Shown: in pieces, positions 1 to 10,509 of the stretch
How the letters are laid out: each line of letters starts with the position of its first letter
Numbering within the stretch: the first letter of the stretch is position 1
Made by a program: the position numbers and the translations under genes
NCBI GenBank assembly: GCA_037176705.1
Contig: CM073886.1
Location: forward strand, 91,671,501-91,735,500
DNA from: Molossus alvarezi
Taxonomy: Eukaryota > Chordata > Mammalia > Chiroptera > Molossidae
Reading direction: 5' to 3'
Length of the DNA: 64,000 nucleotides
Notes under the pieces: generated by a model
Databases searched by the model: none
Told to the model about the DNA's origin: nothing
What the model saw: only the letters and a program-made list of their open reading frames with translations

Positions 1-240
1 AAATAAAAACAATTTTAAATTCATGTTTTCCAGCAATTTCATCATCTTTATATATGAACATCTAATTCTTTGGGTAGAGGGAGGGAGGGATGAATAGATT
101 GAACACAGGAGAATTCCAGTTTATGTTACTATAATGATGAATTAATGACATTATACATTTGTTAAAATTTATAGGACTATACAACACAAAGAGTGAACCC
201 TAATGTAAACCAAGGACTTTAGTTCAAAATAACACATCAA
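1..240. other. AT-rich unique sequence, no gene
   Basis: AT-rich DNA with no convincing reading frame and no repeat I can name. Confidence 0.5.
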
Positions 241-359
241 TATAGGGTGGGGCAAAAGTAGGTTTACAGTTGTGAGGACGTGAAACAGTTCATTCTTGTA
301 TTATTATTATTCTATTATTTTTCATACAAACTGTAAACCTACTTTTGCCCCACCCTGTA
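241..359. mobile_element. Mariner-type MITE
   Basis: A 115-bp palindromic element (243-357). Its left end reads TAGGGTGGGGCAAAAGTAGG and its right end is the reverse complement, CAGGGTGGGGCAAAAGTAGG on the minus strand. The inverted repeats extend inward through GTTTACAGT for about 27 bp. The element is bounded by TA at 241-242 and 358-359, as expected for Tc1/mariner target duplication. It has no transposase, so it would be non-autonomous and mobilised in trans. The arms are nearly identical, which implies a fairly young insertion. The superfamily call rests on the TA target and the inverted repeats. Confidence 0.85.
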
Positions 360-690
360 TTAATTCATCAACTGTAAAAAGTGTATCACTAATACAAGAT
401 GTTAATAATAGGAAAAACTGTGTAAGGGGAGAGGGAGTATATGGGAGATTTCTATACTTTCTGATCCCTTTTTTAAAAGCTAAAACTGCTCTAAAAATTA
501 TGTTGATTAAAAATAATTATTTTGATGTCTAATACTAACATTATATGTTCAAAGTTATTAATACTTATTAACCAAAAAGGGCAGGTTTGCTCTTTTTTGT
601 CTTGGCTATTCAGATAATTAAAAATAGCTTTTCCTTTGAAATTTGACATTAGTATCTTAAATGTAAGAAAAATTTCTATTTTGTCAGTAT
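360..690. other. AT-rich unique sequence, no gene
   Basis: AT-rich sequence between the mariner MITE and the first LTR. Short reading frames here do not resemble any protein. Confidence 0.5.
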
Positions 691-696
691 GATACC

Positions 697-1080
697 TGTT
701 TTAGTTTGCTTGGGCTGTCGTAACAGCATACCACAGACTGGGCAGCTTAAACATCAGAAATCTGTTTTCTGATAGCTCCGGAGGCTGGATATCTGAGACT
801 AGGGTGCCAACAATTGGGGGTTCTAATGAGGGCTCACTTCATAGGTTGTAGATAGCTGCCTTCTCTTTGTGCCTTCACATGGCCTTTCTTCTGGTCTCTT
901 CCTCTTCTTATAATGACAATGTTCCTGTTCGATTGGCATCCCACCCTTAGGACCTAATTTTAACTTAATTACCTCCCTTGAGGACCTTTCTCCAGGTATC
1001 ATCGTATTGGGCGTTAGGGCTTCAACATATGGATTGGGTGGTGGGCAGGGGGAGAACACAACACAATTGGCTCCACAACA
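697..1080 (+). mobile_element. Solo LTR, MLT1-like (ERVL-MaLR)
   Basis: The element starts TGTTTTAGTTTGCT and ends CCACAACA, so it has TG...CA termini. It is flanked by a probable 5-bp target duplication (ATACC at 692-696, GTACC at 1081-1085). The interior carries phrases typical of MLT1-class LTRs: ACCACAGACTGGGCAGCTTAA near the 5' end, CTGGAGGCTGG-like text in the middle, and GCTTCAACATATGGATT near the 3' end. No internal retroviral region is attached, so it is a solo LTR. It shares its text with the LTR at 7331-7911. The subfamily is uncertain. Confidence 0.65.
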
Positions 1081-1196
1081 GTACCTAATGAACCGAAGCT
1101 TTTCAAAATTTATATCATTAGAATGCGGTTTTCTTGTGTGTCTCTTCTGTTACAGAATGCATAGAATAAAAGCTCTGGCATAAAAGAGAAAAATAC

Positions 1197-1400
1197 TGCC
1201 TGGCCAGTGTGGCTCCAGTGGACTGAGATCTGTCCCATGGACTGAGAAGTCAGGGCACATGCCTGGGTTGCAGGTTCAATTCCCAGTAGGGGGCGTGCAG
1301 GAGGAAGCCGATCAATGTTTCTCTCTCACATAGATGTTTCTATCTCTCTCTCCCTTTTTCTCTCTCTAAAAGAGTCAATAAAAACATATTATTTTAAAAA
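1197..1400 (+). mobile_element. VES SINE, first of a tandem pair
   Basis: A tRNA-derived SINE: the head is GCCTGGCCAGTGTGGCTC (A-box region), then a B-box-like GGTTCAATTCCC, a CT-rich stretch and an A-rich tail. The flank AAAAGAGAAAAATA (about 1182-1195) recurs after the next SINE at 1637-1650, so both SINEs lie inside one duplicated target. Confidence 0.9.
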
Positions 1401-1403
1401 GAG

Positions 1404-1636
1404 AGCCTTGGCCGGTTTGGCTCAGCAGTTAGAGCGTCAGCCCGTAGACCAAAGAGTGCAGACTCAATTCCGGTCAAGGGAACATACGTAGGTTGCGATT
1501 TGTCCCTGGCCCTGGTCAGGGTCATGCAGGAGGCAACCAGTCAACGTGTCCTTCTCACATCAATGTTTCTCTCTCTCTCCCTCCCTCTCACTCTGTCTGA
1601 AGATAAATAAAAAGATATCCTCGGGTGAGAATTAAA
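1404..1636 (+). mobile_element. VES SINE, second of a tandem pair
   Basis: Head GCCTTGGCCGGTTTGGCTCA, CT-rich body, and a tail carrying TATCCTCGGGTGAGAATT before the A-run. It follows the previous VES directly. The tail/target AAAAGAGAG of the first copy seems to have been the insertion site. Confidence 0.9.
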
Positions 1637-1650
1637 AAAAGAGAAAAATA

Positions 1651-2240
1651 TTGAGTTGATAATGTCTCAAAAGGTAAAAGTCATTTGTACGTGAACAAGA
1701 AAGTAAAATCAGAAAGTGAAATGGCCAAACAATTTGAAGTTCCCTCATCAATCATCTGTACTTTTCTTAAAAACTGGAACGAGGTAAATACAAGATAAAA
1801 AACCAAGGGTGGTATAATTGGTAAAAGTGTGAAAGACCAATGCATTTTAATTAAAATTAAATCAGCCCATTCAGACCATCTCAGAGCAAATAATATTTCT
1901 AAATTTTGGTCTTTTAAAAAAAAACAACAACCAAAAAAACGAATGAAACTGCACTACAGATAAGGGGTAATGCGAAACTTGGCTCAGTACCATGTTACTA
2001 CACCTAAAGGATGCGGCATCTGTACCTCTTTGTGTCTATTGAAGGTTGGTGTAAAAGCAGGAGGTCTATGGATACATATGTCAATGGGAGCACACTTAAT
2101 GCTGATGAGGCAAGATTCCTCTTTAATGTACACCCAACCAGTTATTAGCTCTTATAAAGAAATGATGCTGTGAAGAAAAATAAAGACAGACTGTCGGTCT
2201 TACTTTGTTGCAATGATGCTAGTAGTAAAAAGCCAAAAAC
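1651..2240 (+). pseudogene. Decayed Tigger/pogo transposase remnant
   Basis: Not an open gene, but two stretches read as parts of a pogo/Tigger-type DDE transposase (the CENP-B/TIGD family). Around 1717-1785 a frame gives SEMAKQFEVPSSIICTFLKN, matching the second helix-turn-helix of that family (A-x-x-F-x-V-P-x-S-x-x-x-x-x-L-K-N). At about 2077-2235 another frame gives LNADEARFLFNVHP, then, after two stops, KKNKDRLSVLLCCNDASSKK. This matches the block around the first catalytic aspartate (N-A-D-E-T-x-L-F) and the following K-x-K-x-R-L-T-V-L-L-C-x-N motif. The linker between them is scrambled by indels and stops. The T of NADET is A here. It is a dead fossil; terminal inverted repeats were not found. 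Confidence 0.7.

Positions 2241-2243
<3 letters not shown>

Positions 2244-2276
<33 letters not shown>
2244..2276. repeat. (CA)n microsatellite
   Basis: About 16 perfect CA units just downstream of the transposase fossil. Confidence 0.95.
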
Positions 2277-2277
<1 letters not shown>

Positions 2278-2499
2278 CAGAACTACCTAAGGAAACTTGA
2301 ATATTTTTAAAAACATATATATACCATTCCTGTATTTGTAAGGTTAAAATATCTACTGGTTTCTGGTTGGATTTGTGGGGAAAGGAGAGATGACTACTAA
2401 AATCAGAAAGAACACATCTTGTAGAATAGTTATATTATACTACTGAGCGAGAAATGCTGCCCATACCCTCTAGGAACTTAAATTTAAAACGTGTATATA

Positions 2500-2705
2500 G
2501 CCCAGCTGGTGTGGCTCAGTGGTTAAGCATCAACCCATGCACCAAGAGGTTGCCAGTTTGATTTCTGGTCAGGGCACATACCCAGGTTGTGTCAAATCCC
2601 CAGTCGGGGGCACATAGGAGGCGACCAATTGATGTTCTCTCTCATTGATGTTTCTCTCTTTCTAAAACCAATAAGAAAAAAATTTGAAAAAATAAATAAA
2701 TACAA
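2500..2705 (+). mobile_element. VES SINE, first of a second tandem pair
   Basis: Head GCCCAGCTGGTGTGGCTCAG, CT-rich section and A-rich tail. It is flanked by CGTGTATATA (2490-2499) and TGTGTATATA (2706-2715). The same word occurs a third time at 2991-3000 after the next SINE. Confidence 0.92.
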
Positions 2706-2715
2706 TGTGTATATA

Positions 2716-2886
2716 GCCCTGGCTGGTTTGGCTTAGGGGTTGGAGCATTGGCCCTTGGACGGAAGAGTTGAGGGTTCGAGTCCCAGTCAAGAGCATGTGC
2801 CTTTTTGTGGGTTCCAGCTCTGGCCCAGCCAGGGTCGTTAAGGAGGCAACCAATCGATGTGTCTCTCTCACACAGATGTTTCTCTC

Positions 2887-2919
<33 letters not shown>

Positions 2920-2990
2920 TTCTGAAAAAAAAAAAAATCAATGGAAAAATGTCCTCAGGTGAGGATTTAAAAAATATTAAATAAATAAAA
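2716..2990 (+). mobile_element. VES SINE, second of a second tandem pair
   Basis: Head GCCCTGGCTGGTTTGGCTTA, B-box-like GGGTTCGAGTCCC, a long CT run, and a tail with GTCCTCAGGTGAGGAT followed by A-rich sequence. It is flanked by TGTGTATATA at 2706-2715 and 2991-3000. Confidence 0.93.
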
Positions 2991-3000
2991 TGTGTATATA

Positions 3001-4740
3001 CTTTTTTGTTTTGTGCTGTAAAAGCACCATCCTATATTTGTAGCCATTAGACTAAGGGATAATCAATCACCTGATGGTTGACACTGGAAGTGCTTGGTAC
3101 ATAAAATGAGGAGTATTCCATTTGTAATATAAAGTAAGAGCACATTGTTATAGTAAGAGAAATCTCATTATTACACAGGACATGACAACCCCAGAAGCAA
3201 TCTACAACTGCTTTGCAGAAGTGGGCTTTGGGACCGGTGACTGATCACATGACCAGGACATCATATGTAATAACTCTGTTGGGAATAAGCTGCACAAATA
3301 TTATTTTGTCAAACTGATACCATGTCAGTTCTGTTTGCTGATGCTTAATATTTTTTATTTAAGTGTGTTATGAACACAGAAGAATTGGAGTAAAACATGC
3401 CCAAATCCAAGAAGACTACAGGAAAAAAGTATTAATAACACTGCCATCAATAGTTTGTGAAAAACTGCAAAAATATAAATGACTGCATTTTTAATGCAAG
3501 AGAAAGTAACCACATTTGTTTGTGAACTGTGTAAGAACACATCAGGACCAAAAAAATAACCTTATACTAAGCAGAAATTAAAACAGGGTCTTAGAGAGAG
3601 GACTCAATTCCTGTGGAATTTATATGCCTTATGTAGTTCAATAGATATTTCTAGAACATGTATTATTTAGCAAAAGGTGGCTTGTAATTCAGGATCCCTC
3701 TCACATTAGCTTTCAATCTTTGTCAGGGGTATCGGATACTTCATAGGTACAACTAGAAGACTGGATCAGGTGATTTCTAACCTGGCGATTCTATAATTCT
3801 AGACTTGGTAGCTGCAGTAATTAAAATGGCAGTTGAAGCCCCCAATTTGTTAACTCTAGAACTGTCTAATCATGAATTACAGAGAAGAGACCTCAATCTT
3901 CCTCAATAATTGTTGATGTTACACATGTTAGGATTTGAACATGTTGAAGTCAACTTCAAAGGCTTTCTAACTGTTTAAATGATTCTGCATAATACACTTT
4001 GGTATTCATATCCAGACACATTTTTCTTGGAAAGCATCCAACTTTTGTTGATTAAAAAAGTATTCAATAGTTTAAACTACTTTATCACCATCTAATCAGT
4101 TCTCACCTTCCTCTACTTCTCTTAGACCTCCCCTGGGCTTGCTGACCTCTTAGACATAACATCACCCATATTTAACCTTAAGAAGAAAGGGTAATATGAA
4201 TTTGACACTATTGCAATTACCAAGTACTTCCTACCTTCTCTCACATCTTCTTAATCTACACAATTAAACACCACTTCTTAATTCTTTGATATTTTTCCTT
4301 TTCTCTCTCTCACAATATCTTCAGACACATGGTCTTGAATGCTTACTGCAGTCTTTCAATCCAAGTGACAGCTTTAAGAATTGTAAAATAATCATTGAAG
4401 AAATGTAGGTATTTTGTAACTTCTGTATTTTTATTAATTCTGCCCATTTTAACTGCTACCATTCTTTGGTAAAAGAAGAAATAAGTTATAAAGATAGATA
4501 AAAGTCATAGTGTGAGAACCCATTCATCTCACAAACTACTTTCTTAGGGAAAAAATATGAGAAAGGCTATTACATACAGAATAAATAGACTTGTGAGCAA
4601 AGCTGAAATACACTTTTCAAAAAGGTGTGTGTATATTTGTATTCACATGTAAATCTTAGAAATCACTGTATAATGAGTATACAAGTTTTTGTTCCAAGAG
4701 ATAAGTTTAGCTATATTTGGATATTTTTGAGCACTCTAGG
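3001..4740. other. Unique sequence, no gene seen
   Basis: AT-rich non-repetitive DNA. I see no splice-bounded open frame, RNA gene or recognisable repeat. Confidence 0.5.
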
Positions 4741-4742
<2 letters not shown>

Positions 4743-4793
<51 letters not shown>

Positions 4794-4842
4794 ATACACA
4801 CACACACATACATACACATACATATTCACACATACATACATA
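4743..4842. repeat. Compound (TA)n / (CA)-(CATA)n microsatellite
   Basis: A perfect TA run of about 24 units (4743-4791), then TTTGATA, then a CA and CATA-rich tract to about 4842. The TA run is self-complementary and could extrude a cruciform. Confidence 0.95.
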
Positions 4843-4844
4843 TT

Positions 4845-5634
4845 TTAAATAAAAGTGCCAATAAAGTGTTATTAGACCAAAAAGAGACAATAGTAAGAAG
4901 AAAATGAAATCATGTAATTTTAAAATTTAATTTTAAATTGTATTTTGAGGCTACAGATAGTCTCTCATTCAGTAAGTATTTGCTGAACACCTACTCTTTT
5001 GTCAGGAAACACAAAGAATAAAAAATACCTGTATTATGGAAGTATATAAGAGGGTGAGAGAGGTTCTAAGCCAGGTAGGTAGGAGAGAGGAGGCAAAATT
5101 GTCAGGGTTCTCAGAGGGAGTTATTTAAGAATTGACTCTGAGATCAAATAGAGCCCTCTTTCCCCAAATGTTTGTCAGGCTGATTTCTTAGAAAGGTATA
5201 TATAGGTTAAAATATATTCATTTATGTGGAATACATTAATAAGATACAAAGCTTGGTCTTAACTGAAAGTTAATAAGTAGTTGTCTAACTTGCCATGATT
5301 TTATTGGACAGTTATATTCTTTTCGCTAGGTTAAGTATCCATAATCAAGAAAAAGATTCAAGGAGAAAGTGGCAGCAAAGATAAACATACTAACCTGACT
5401 CCTTTCTTCTTCTGGGCGAAAGAGTAGAGATACAGAGAGGCTTTGTGTTGGACGCAGAGGCAGCTATGCTAGGTTACCATGAAAGATTGCTAGATAATGG
5501 AGACAACAAAGTAGAACAAGCACCAGTCTGGAAGCTAAAAGACTTGGGCTTATTTACCTTACTTATTCGTCCCACCATCTTTCCCTTTAAAGGTGTTTAA
5601 AGCTCCAAGTACTTTTACTATTCTCTCTTTCTCC
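4845..5634. other. No gene; possible ancient repeat piece
   Basis: Mostly unique. Around 4955-5020 the text TTTGCTGAACACCTACTCTT resembles the start of the ancient repeat seen more fully at 44955-45960. The rest is unassigned. Confidence 0.35.
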
Positions 5635-5845
5635 TGGACACTTTCCTTTGAGTAGTTCATCTGTTACCCAAGCCTCTGTTTAGTACGCATGTCACTGTGC
5701 CACTAGGTACTGTGCTCGTGTGTACAGTTTCTTCCTCTAAACTGTAAGCTCCAGAGAATGGACATAAGCGATATCTCAAGCCTATATAATCCGACACTCC
5801 AGCACCAAATACTTTGCATATGACTACATACGCTGAATTGAATTA
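5635..5845 (+). mobile_element. L2-like LINE 3' fragment
   Basis: Contains TAAACTGTAAGCTCC followed by AGAGAATGGACATAAG-like text. This corresponds to the L2 3' region (A-x-x-GTAAGCTCC-x-x-GAG-x-GCAGG). Strongly diverged. Confidence 0.4.
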
Positions 5846-6289
5846 GAGGTAACTAGAGCTACTGTTCTCTCACTTTGGGCATTGAAAGGAAATTCTAACA
5901 GATCACATATAAACCACATTCTTCATTAAACTAAATTCACTATGAGCCAAACCTCTAAGTACATTCTATGGCATTAAATGGGGGGGGGGGAACCAGTTCA
6001 GAGACTATATTATGATTTAAATTCTCATATGATTCTGGTTGAATCAAAATGCTTGTCCTAGTCTACCACATGCTTCCACAACAGTCGGCCCCCTCCCTAG
6101 TAAACTCTTACTTATTTATAATCAAAGTTAGAAAAAAAAATGAGAAAAAGTAGCACTTTTTCAATGGCTTAATAGATTTAGTTTTAAAGTCTCTGAGTAT
6201 AAAGCAGAAGTATGGTTATGAAAACTATCAGTTAACTCTTCTATCAGATAAACTCCATTTTAATGGGAAAATATTGCTGTAGGGATCAA
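5846..6289. other. Unique sequence, no gene seen
   Basis: Non-repetitive apart from a poly-G run near 5982. No reading frame of note. Confidence 0.5.
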
Positions 6290-6570
6290 GCCAAAAGATA
6301 AGGCTCAGGCCAGGGTGATCTTCATGGTGGTGGTAAATAATGGTCAAATTCTGGACACATACTGAAGGTAGAGCAAACAGGATTTCCAGATGGACTGAAC
6401 ACGGGGTCTAAGATAAAGTACAGTCAAGGATGGCTGTACAAGTTTTGGCCTGAGTGGCTGTAAGGATGGAGCTGCCATCACCTGATGTGGGGAAGGGTGC
6501 AAGTGGCACAGTGGGGAACATCAGGGGTCCAGTTTTGGAGATAGTTTGAGATGCCCACTCAGCCTTCCAA
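6290..6570 (+). repeat. Ancient interspersed repeat, family not named
   Basis: Shares phrases with the longer copies at 44955-45960 and 55420-56170, such as ACTGAAGGTAGAGCAAACAG, AGTCAAGGATGGCTG and TTTTGGCCTGAGTGGCTG. It is a multi-copy mammalian family that I recognise by its text but cannot name safely. Confidence 0.5.
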
Positions 6571-7330
6571 TAGAACCATTAAGCACACAGCTGGATTCAA
6601 GAATCTGGAGTTCCAAAGACTGTCTGAGCAACAGACTTAAATGCGGGGTTGTTCTCTAAAGCCACGAAAAATGAGAGATCGACAAGGTTGTGAGTATGGG
6701 CACAGAAGAGAATTCAAGACTCAGCCCTGGGTTCACTTAAATTTTCTGGGGGCAGGGGGTCTAAATTTCCCCTCAATTACATCTACTAACTCTCACTCAT
6801 GTTTACCATGAGACAAGTATGAGACCTTTTCTGAGGACCTGTCTCTCCGGGAAGAATAGCAGCACACTGCATCAGCGAGGTGCTCAAGGACGTCATCAGC
6901 ACAGGAATACCTAGTAGGTAAGTTCTCAGTTTGAGGGTCCTTGGCTCACCCTGTAGTATAAATTCTACTTCTAAAGTCTCAAGTTAAGGATTCTCAGGTG
7001 ACCTGGATGATGTCAGAATCTGAAACGGATAAATAAAGGAAAAGAATCAAATCAAGCACTTAGTCTACCTTTGTTATACAGACTATTTCAGGGTAACCAA
7101 ATAGTTGGTGAGAAAGTACTCTTTAGTATAGAGGCATCATACTAATAAAATATAATACTAACATAATCACCATAAATGATGAATTTAGGGGGGAAGATAT
7201 TGATGCTAAAAACATTAGCATAAAAGAACAATGGAGAATTTTATAATGAATGTATAAGGCTGTTACTACCTGCACTCAAAGATCAATCTGAATATCATAA
7301 CTCAATAATCATAAGTAAAAATAGGACCAC
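6571..7330. other. Unique sequence, no gene seen
   Basis: No recognised repeat and no convincing exon. Confidence 0.45.
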
Positions 7331-7911
7331 TGCATTAGTTCGGTAGGGCTTCCATGACAAAGTACCACAGACTAGATTGCTTTAACAACAGAACTTTATT
7401 TTCTCACATTTCTGGACGCCAGAAGTCTAAGATCAAGAGGCCATCAGGGTTGATTTCTTCTGAGGATTTAGATGGCTGCCATGTCACACGTCTTCATATG
7501 ATCTTTCCTGTCTAGGTACATATCCTGATGTCTCTCTTTTTTTTAACTCTCACCCAAGGATATGCTTATTGAATTTAGAGAAAGGGGAAGGGAGGGAGAG
7601 AGAGAGAGAAACATTTGTGAGAGAGAGGAACATTGATTGGTTGACCCGGGGCTGGACCTGCAACCTAAGGTATGTGCCCTGACCGGGGATGAAACCCGCA
7701 ACCTTTTGGTGTATGGGACGACGCTCCAACTGAGCCACACTGGCAAGATCCCTGATGTCCCTTTATGAGTCCAATTTCCTCCCTTTATAAGAATAGCAAC
7801 TGGATTGGATTAGAGCCACCCAAACAGCCTCATTTTAACTTAATCACCTCTCTGAAGGCCCTATCTCTAAATATAGTCACATTCTGAAGTAGTGTGAATT
7901 AGTCCGTAACA
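7331..7911 (+). mobile_element. MLT1-like LTR split by a VES
   Basis: Starts TGCATTAGTTCGGTAGGGCT and ends AGTCCGTAACA. Internal phrases include AGTACCACAGACTAG, CTCACATTTCTGGACGCCAG and ATTTTAACTTAATCACCTC, the same class as 697-1080. A minus-strand VES occupies 7541-7747, so the LTR itself is about 370 bp. No clear 5-bp target duplication remains. Confidence 0.65.
7541..7747 (-). mobile_element. VES SINE inside an LTR
   Basis: On the minus strand it begins TTGCCAGTGTGGCTCAGTTG. A GA-rich body follows on the plus strand and the tail is T-rich. The imperfect target duplication is TCCTGATGTCTCTCT (from 7522) against TCCCTGATGTCCCTT (from 7749). Confidence 0.9.
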
Positions 7912-8336
7912 GCAACCAAACATCATGTGCCTCCTAATGCAATTGGAAGTACTCAGCACCATCTACATTCTTTAAAAAACAAAATTAATGAGATCAAATC
8001 CAAGAATCACTTCATGAAGATTAGAGGAATGTGTTCAATGTCACCATGAGGATACTTGCCAAAGACAGAAGTTGGGGAATTCTACAGGACGAATGACTTG
8101 CCTTTTTCAACAAATAAATTAATTTTTAAAAGAGGGATGAGAAACATAAGATATTTAAGCTATCAATCAAAGGCAATGTATAGACTTTATTTGAATCTTG
8201 GTTCAAACAAATCAATTCAAAAATGTATTTTTGAGACAACTAGGGGAAATTATACATGAACTAGGTATTGAATAATAATAAATAATTTTTAATTTTATAG
8301 ATGTGATATACAATGCTGTTGTTATGTTTTTAAAAC
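7912..8336. other. Unique AT-rich sequence, no gene
   Basis: No feature recognised. Confidence 0.5.
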
Positions 8337-8349
8337 ATCTTTGGGTTAG

Positions 8350-8458
8350 CCCTGGCTAGCTGGGCTCAGCAGTTGGAGCGTCAACCTGTGGACCAGAGAG
8401 TTCTGGGTTCCGTTCCTGCTAGGGGCACGTACCAAAAAATTAAAAAAATAAATAAAAG
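8350..8458 (+). mobile_element. Short VES SINE (tRNA body plus A-tail)
   Basis: Head CCCTGGCTAGCTGGGCTCAG, B-box GGTTCCGTTCCTG, then GGGGCACGTACC and an A-rich tail. The CT-rich middle of longer VES copies is missing. The perfect 13-bp target duplication ATCTTTGGGTTAG lies at 8337-8349 and 8459-8471. Confidence 0.93.
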
Positions 8459-8471
8459 ATCTTTGGGTTAG

Positions 8472-8927
8472 AAATAAAGGTTGTAATTTTGGGTAATTAT
8501 AGGCAAAATTATGTAATGTAGAAAGAAATTATATAATGTAGAAAAATAAATAAGAATGACAGAATAACTATTAAAGCTGGTTGATATATACATGAGGACT
8601 CACTATACCATTCTATTTTTCTGTATGTTTAAAATTTTTTATAATTAAAACAAAACAACTCAACAGACTTCAGATGAGACTTTTTTCCACCTTCTACTCA
8701 GAAAGTAGGCCAGTATAGACTTCCTCATAATCTCTGTCTGTCAGTTGACCATGTTTTTTCTTATCTACTGTTCCACTAAAACAGTTGCCTTTCTCAAGTC
8801 CTGACTTGACTTGGGGGTCTCATTCCCCAACTCCCTGCCACATGTAGCCAAGGCCTCAGTCTCCTATATGACTGTGAGTATTAAAACCTAAGCCTCTAGA
8901 CCAGTGAGACTAGTAACCTCACCCTAA
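8472..8927. other. Unique sequence, no gene seen
   Basis: No recognised feature. Confidence 0.5.
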
Positions 8928-8942
8928 CACCAAGGATAGTTT

Positions 8943-9135
8943 GTTTTTTGTTTGTTTGCTTTTTAGAGGAGAGGGGGAGAGAGAAAGAGAGAGATAGAAA
9001 CATTAATGTGAGAGAAAAACGTTGGTCAGCTACCTCCTGCACATCCCCTACTGGGCATGTGCCCTGACCGGAAATTGAACCAGGGCGTCTCAGTCCATGG
9101 GATGATGCTCAGTCCACTGAGCCACACAGGCCGGG
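8943..9135 (-). mobile_element. VES SINE
   Basis: The plus-strand text ends GAGCCACACAGGCCGGG, the complement of a VES head, and has a GA-rich body. The perfect 15-bp target duplication CACCAAGGATAGTTT lies at 8928-8942 and 9136-9150. Confidence 0.93.
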
Positions 9136-9150
9136 CACCAAGGATAGTTT

Positions 9151-9699
9151 TTGTGTCCCGTGTCCAGTTGCCAAGCTCTCCCTACCCTTTCCTGGGAGTT
9201 CTTTTACTCTGTTACATGTTCATCCATGCAACTATGTGGCATATAATCCACCATTTCCAGAGGCGTTCTAAGTTATTTATAGCATAAGTTTTCAGGATGT
9301 TACTGGGAGCCTCCCCTTTTAACCACTGCAAGAAAAACTTCTAAGTCCTGTTATTTAGTAATATCACCAAGTTATAGTCATGATTCTTAGGATTTGTTTG
9401 AAAAACTTCAGAATCTTGAAGGGAAGAGGCGAAGGGAAGAGGTTGAAGGTGGACTGAGGACAAGCGCTTTCTTTCCAGCTCTTTCAAAAACGGAGAATGG
9501 GACAGAAACTTTTTCTTTAACAGATCCAAGAATGAATATGGGGAGGGGAAGATATTTTATTTCATATACTCAAACAACAAACAAATGAGAGACCTCAGAA
9601 ATTCTAGGCCAGAAGTTAGGGTTCTAGTTACCAAGGTTTAATTTTATGAAAACATGAAGCATTTTATTCTCCACTGAAGGTGGAGTTCTTGTTGAAATG
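9151..9699. other. Unique sequence, no gene seen
   Basis: No recognised feature. A purine-rich patch lies at 9415-9450. Confidence 0.45.
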
Positions 9700-10140
9700 C
9701 AAAAGGAATCATTCTCCTGCTCCTTGCAGTCGCTTCCTAGTGCTGTGTGGACCAGGCTGCTGCCCATGCTCTGCCCCCAGGACAGCAGAACGGCCTTCTT
9801 TCAGTATCCCAACTGCACTGGCTCCCTCCTCCTGCTCCTGGCCCTGGGTCCCTGGTCCCTGGTCCCCAGACACCTTGCCTCTAGCCTCTGGGAGTGTCTC
9901 CACATCTTCCAAGTCTCTGCTTAAACCTAAGCCCCTTTCTGGGGGTGTGATGGGGGTCTTACCTACCTATTATTTTTCTCCAAAGGCCTTTCTAGTTCTT
10001 CAGAACATTTGTTACACTTATTACTTTTCTATGTCTGTCTCCCTTGCCGAGCTGCCAACTCCTTGACAGTTAAAGCAACGGCAGGGCTGGCACACTGGTG
10101 GGAACCGACAGGTCAAATGCATGAATGAATAAGCAAGCAG
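9700..10140 (+). mobile_element. L2 LINE 3' fragment
   Basis: The order of phrases fits L2: TTCCAAGTCTCTGCTTAAAC, then TTCTAGTTCTTCAGAACATT, then TGTCTGTCTCCCTTGCCGAG, CAACTCCTTGACAG, and a terminal ATGAATGAATAAGCAAG. The open frame here (9680-10066) is not a gene; it is repeat-derived. Confidence 0.6.
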
Positions 10141-10509
10141 CACAGGCAAGACAAAAAATCATTCTTTCCTAACCCTCCTTAAAGTCAGGGCACAGTTTAT
10201 TGGTACCACCAGGGTAAATTTAGTAACTACCACCAAAAAAAGTTGGTCTCAGCCTCATAAAGCCATTACACATAGACTAACTTTTTAGAAGCCCCATTTG
10301 AGAACACAGACTGAGTTTCATTTCATGACATCGTGTCGAGCTGGATGACAATATGTTCCTGGGAATATTAAAATTAGGCAAAATCCTCTTTATGAAGCTA
10401 TCCATCAGAAAACAGTACTTGCTCTTTTTTTAAAAATTAGCAAAAAAAATGGGCCAGTTAGTGGTATACAATCCACATTTTTAAAGTAAAAGCTCTACAT
10501 ATAAAGCAT
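10141..10509. other. Unique sequence, no gene seen
   Basis: No recognised feature. Confidence 0.45.

Noticed and set aside
9680..10066. 128-codon frame as a gene
   Set aside because: Lies in L2-derived text, with no signal or domain pattern. The overlapping frame on the other strand is equally open.
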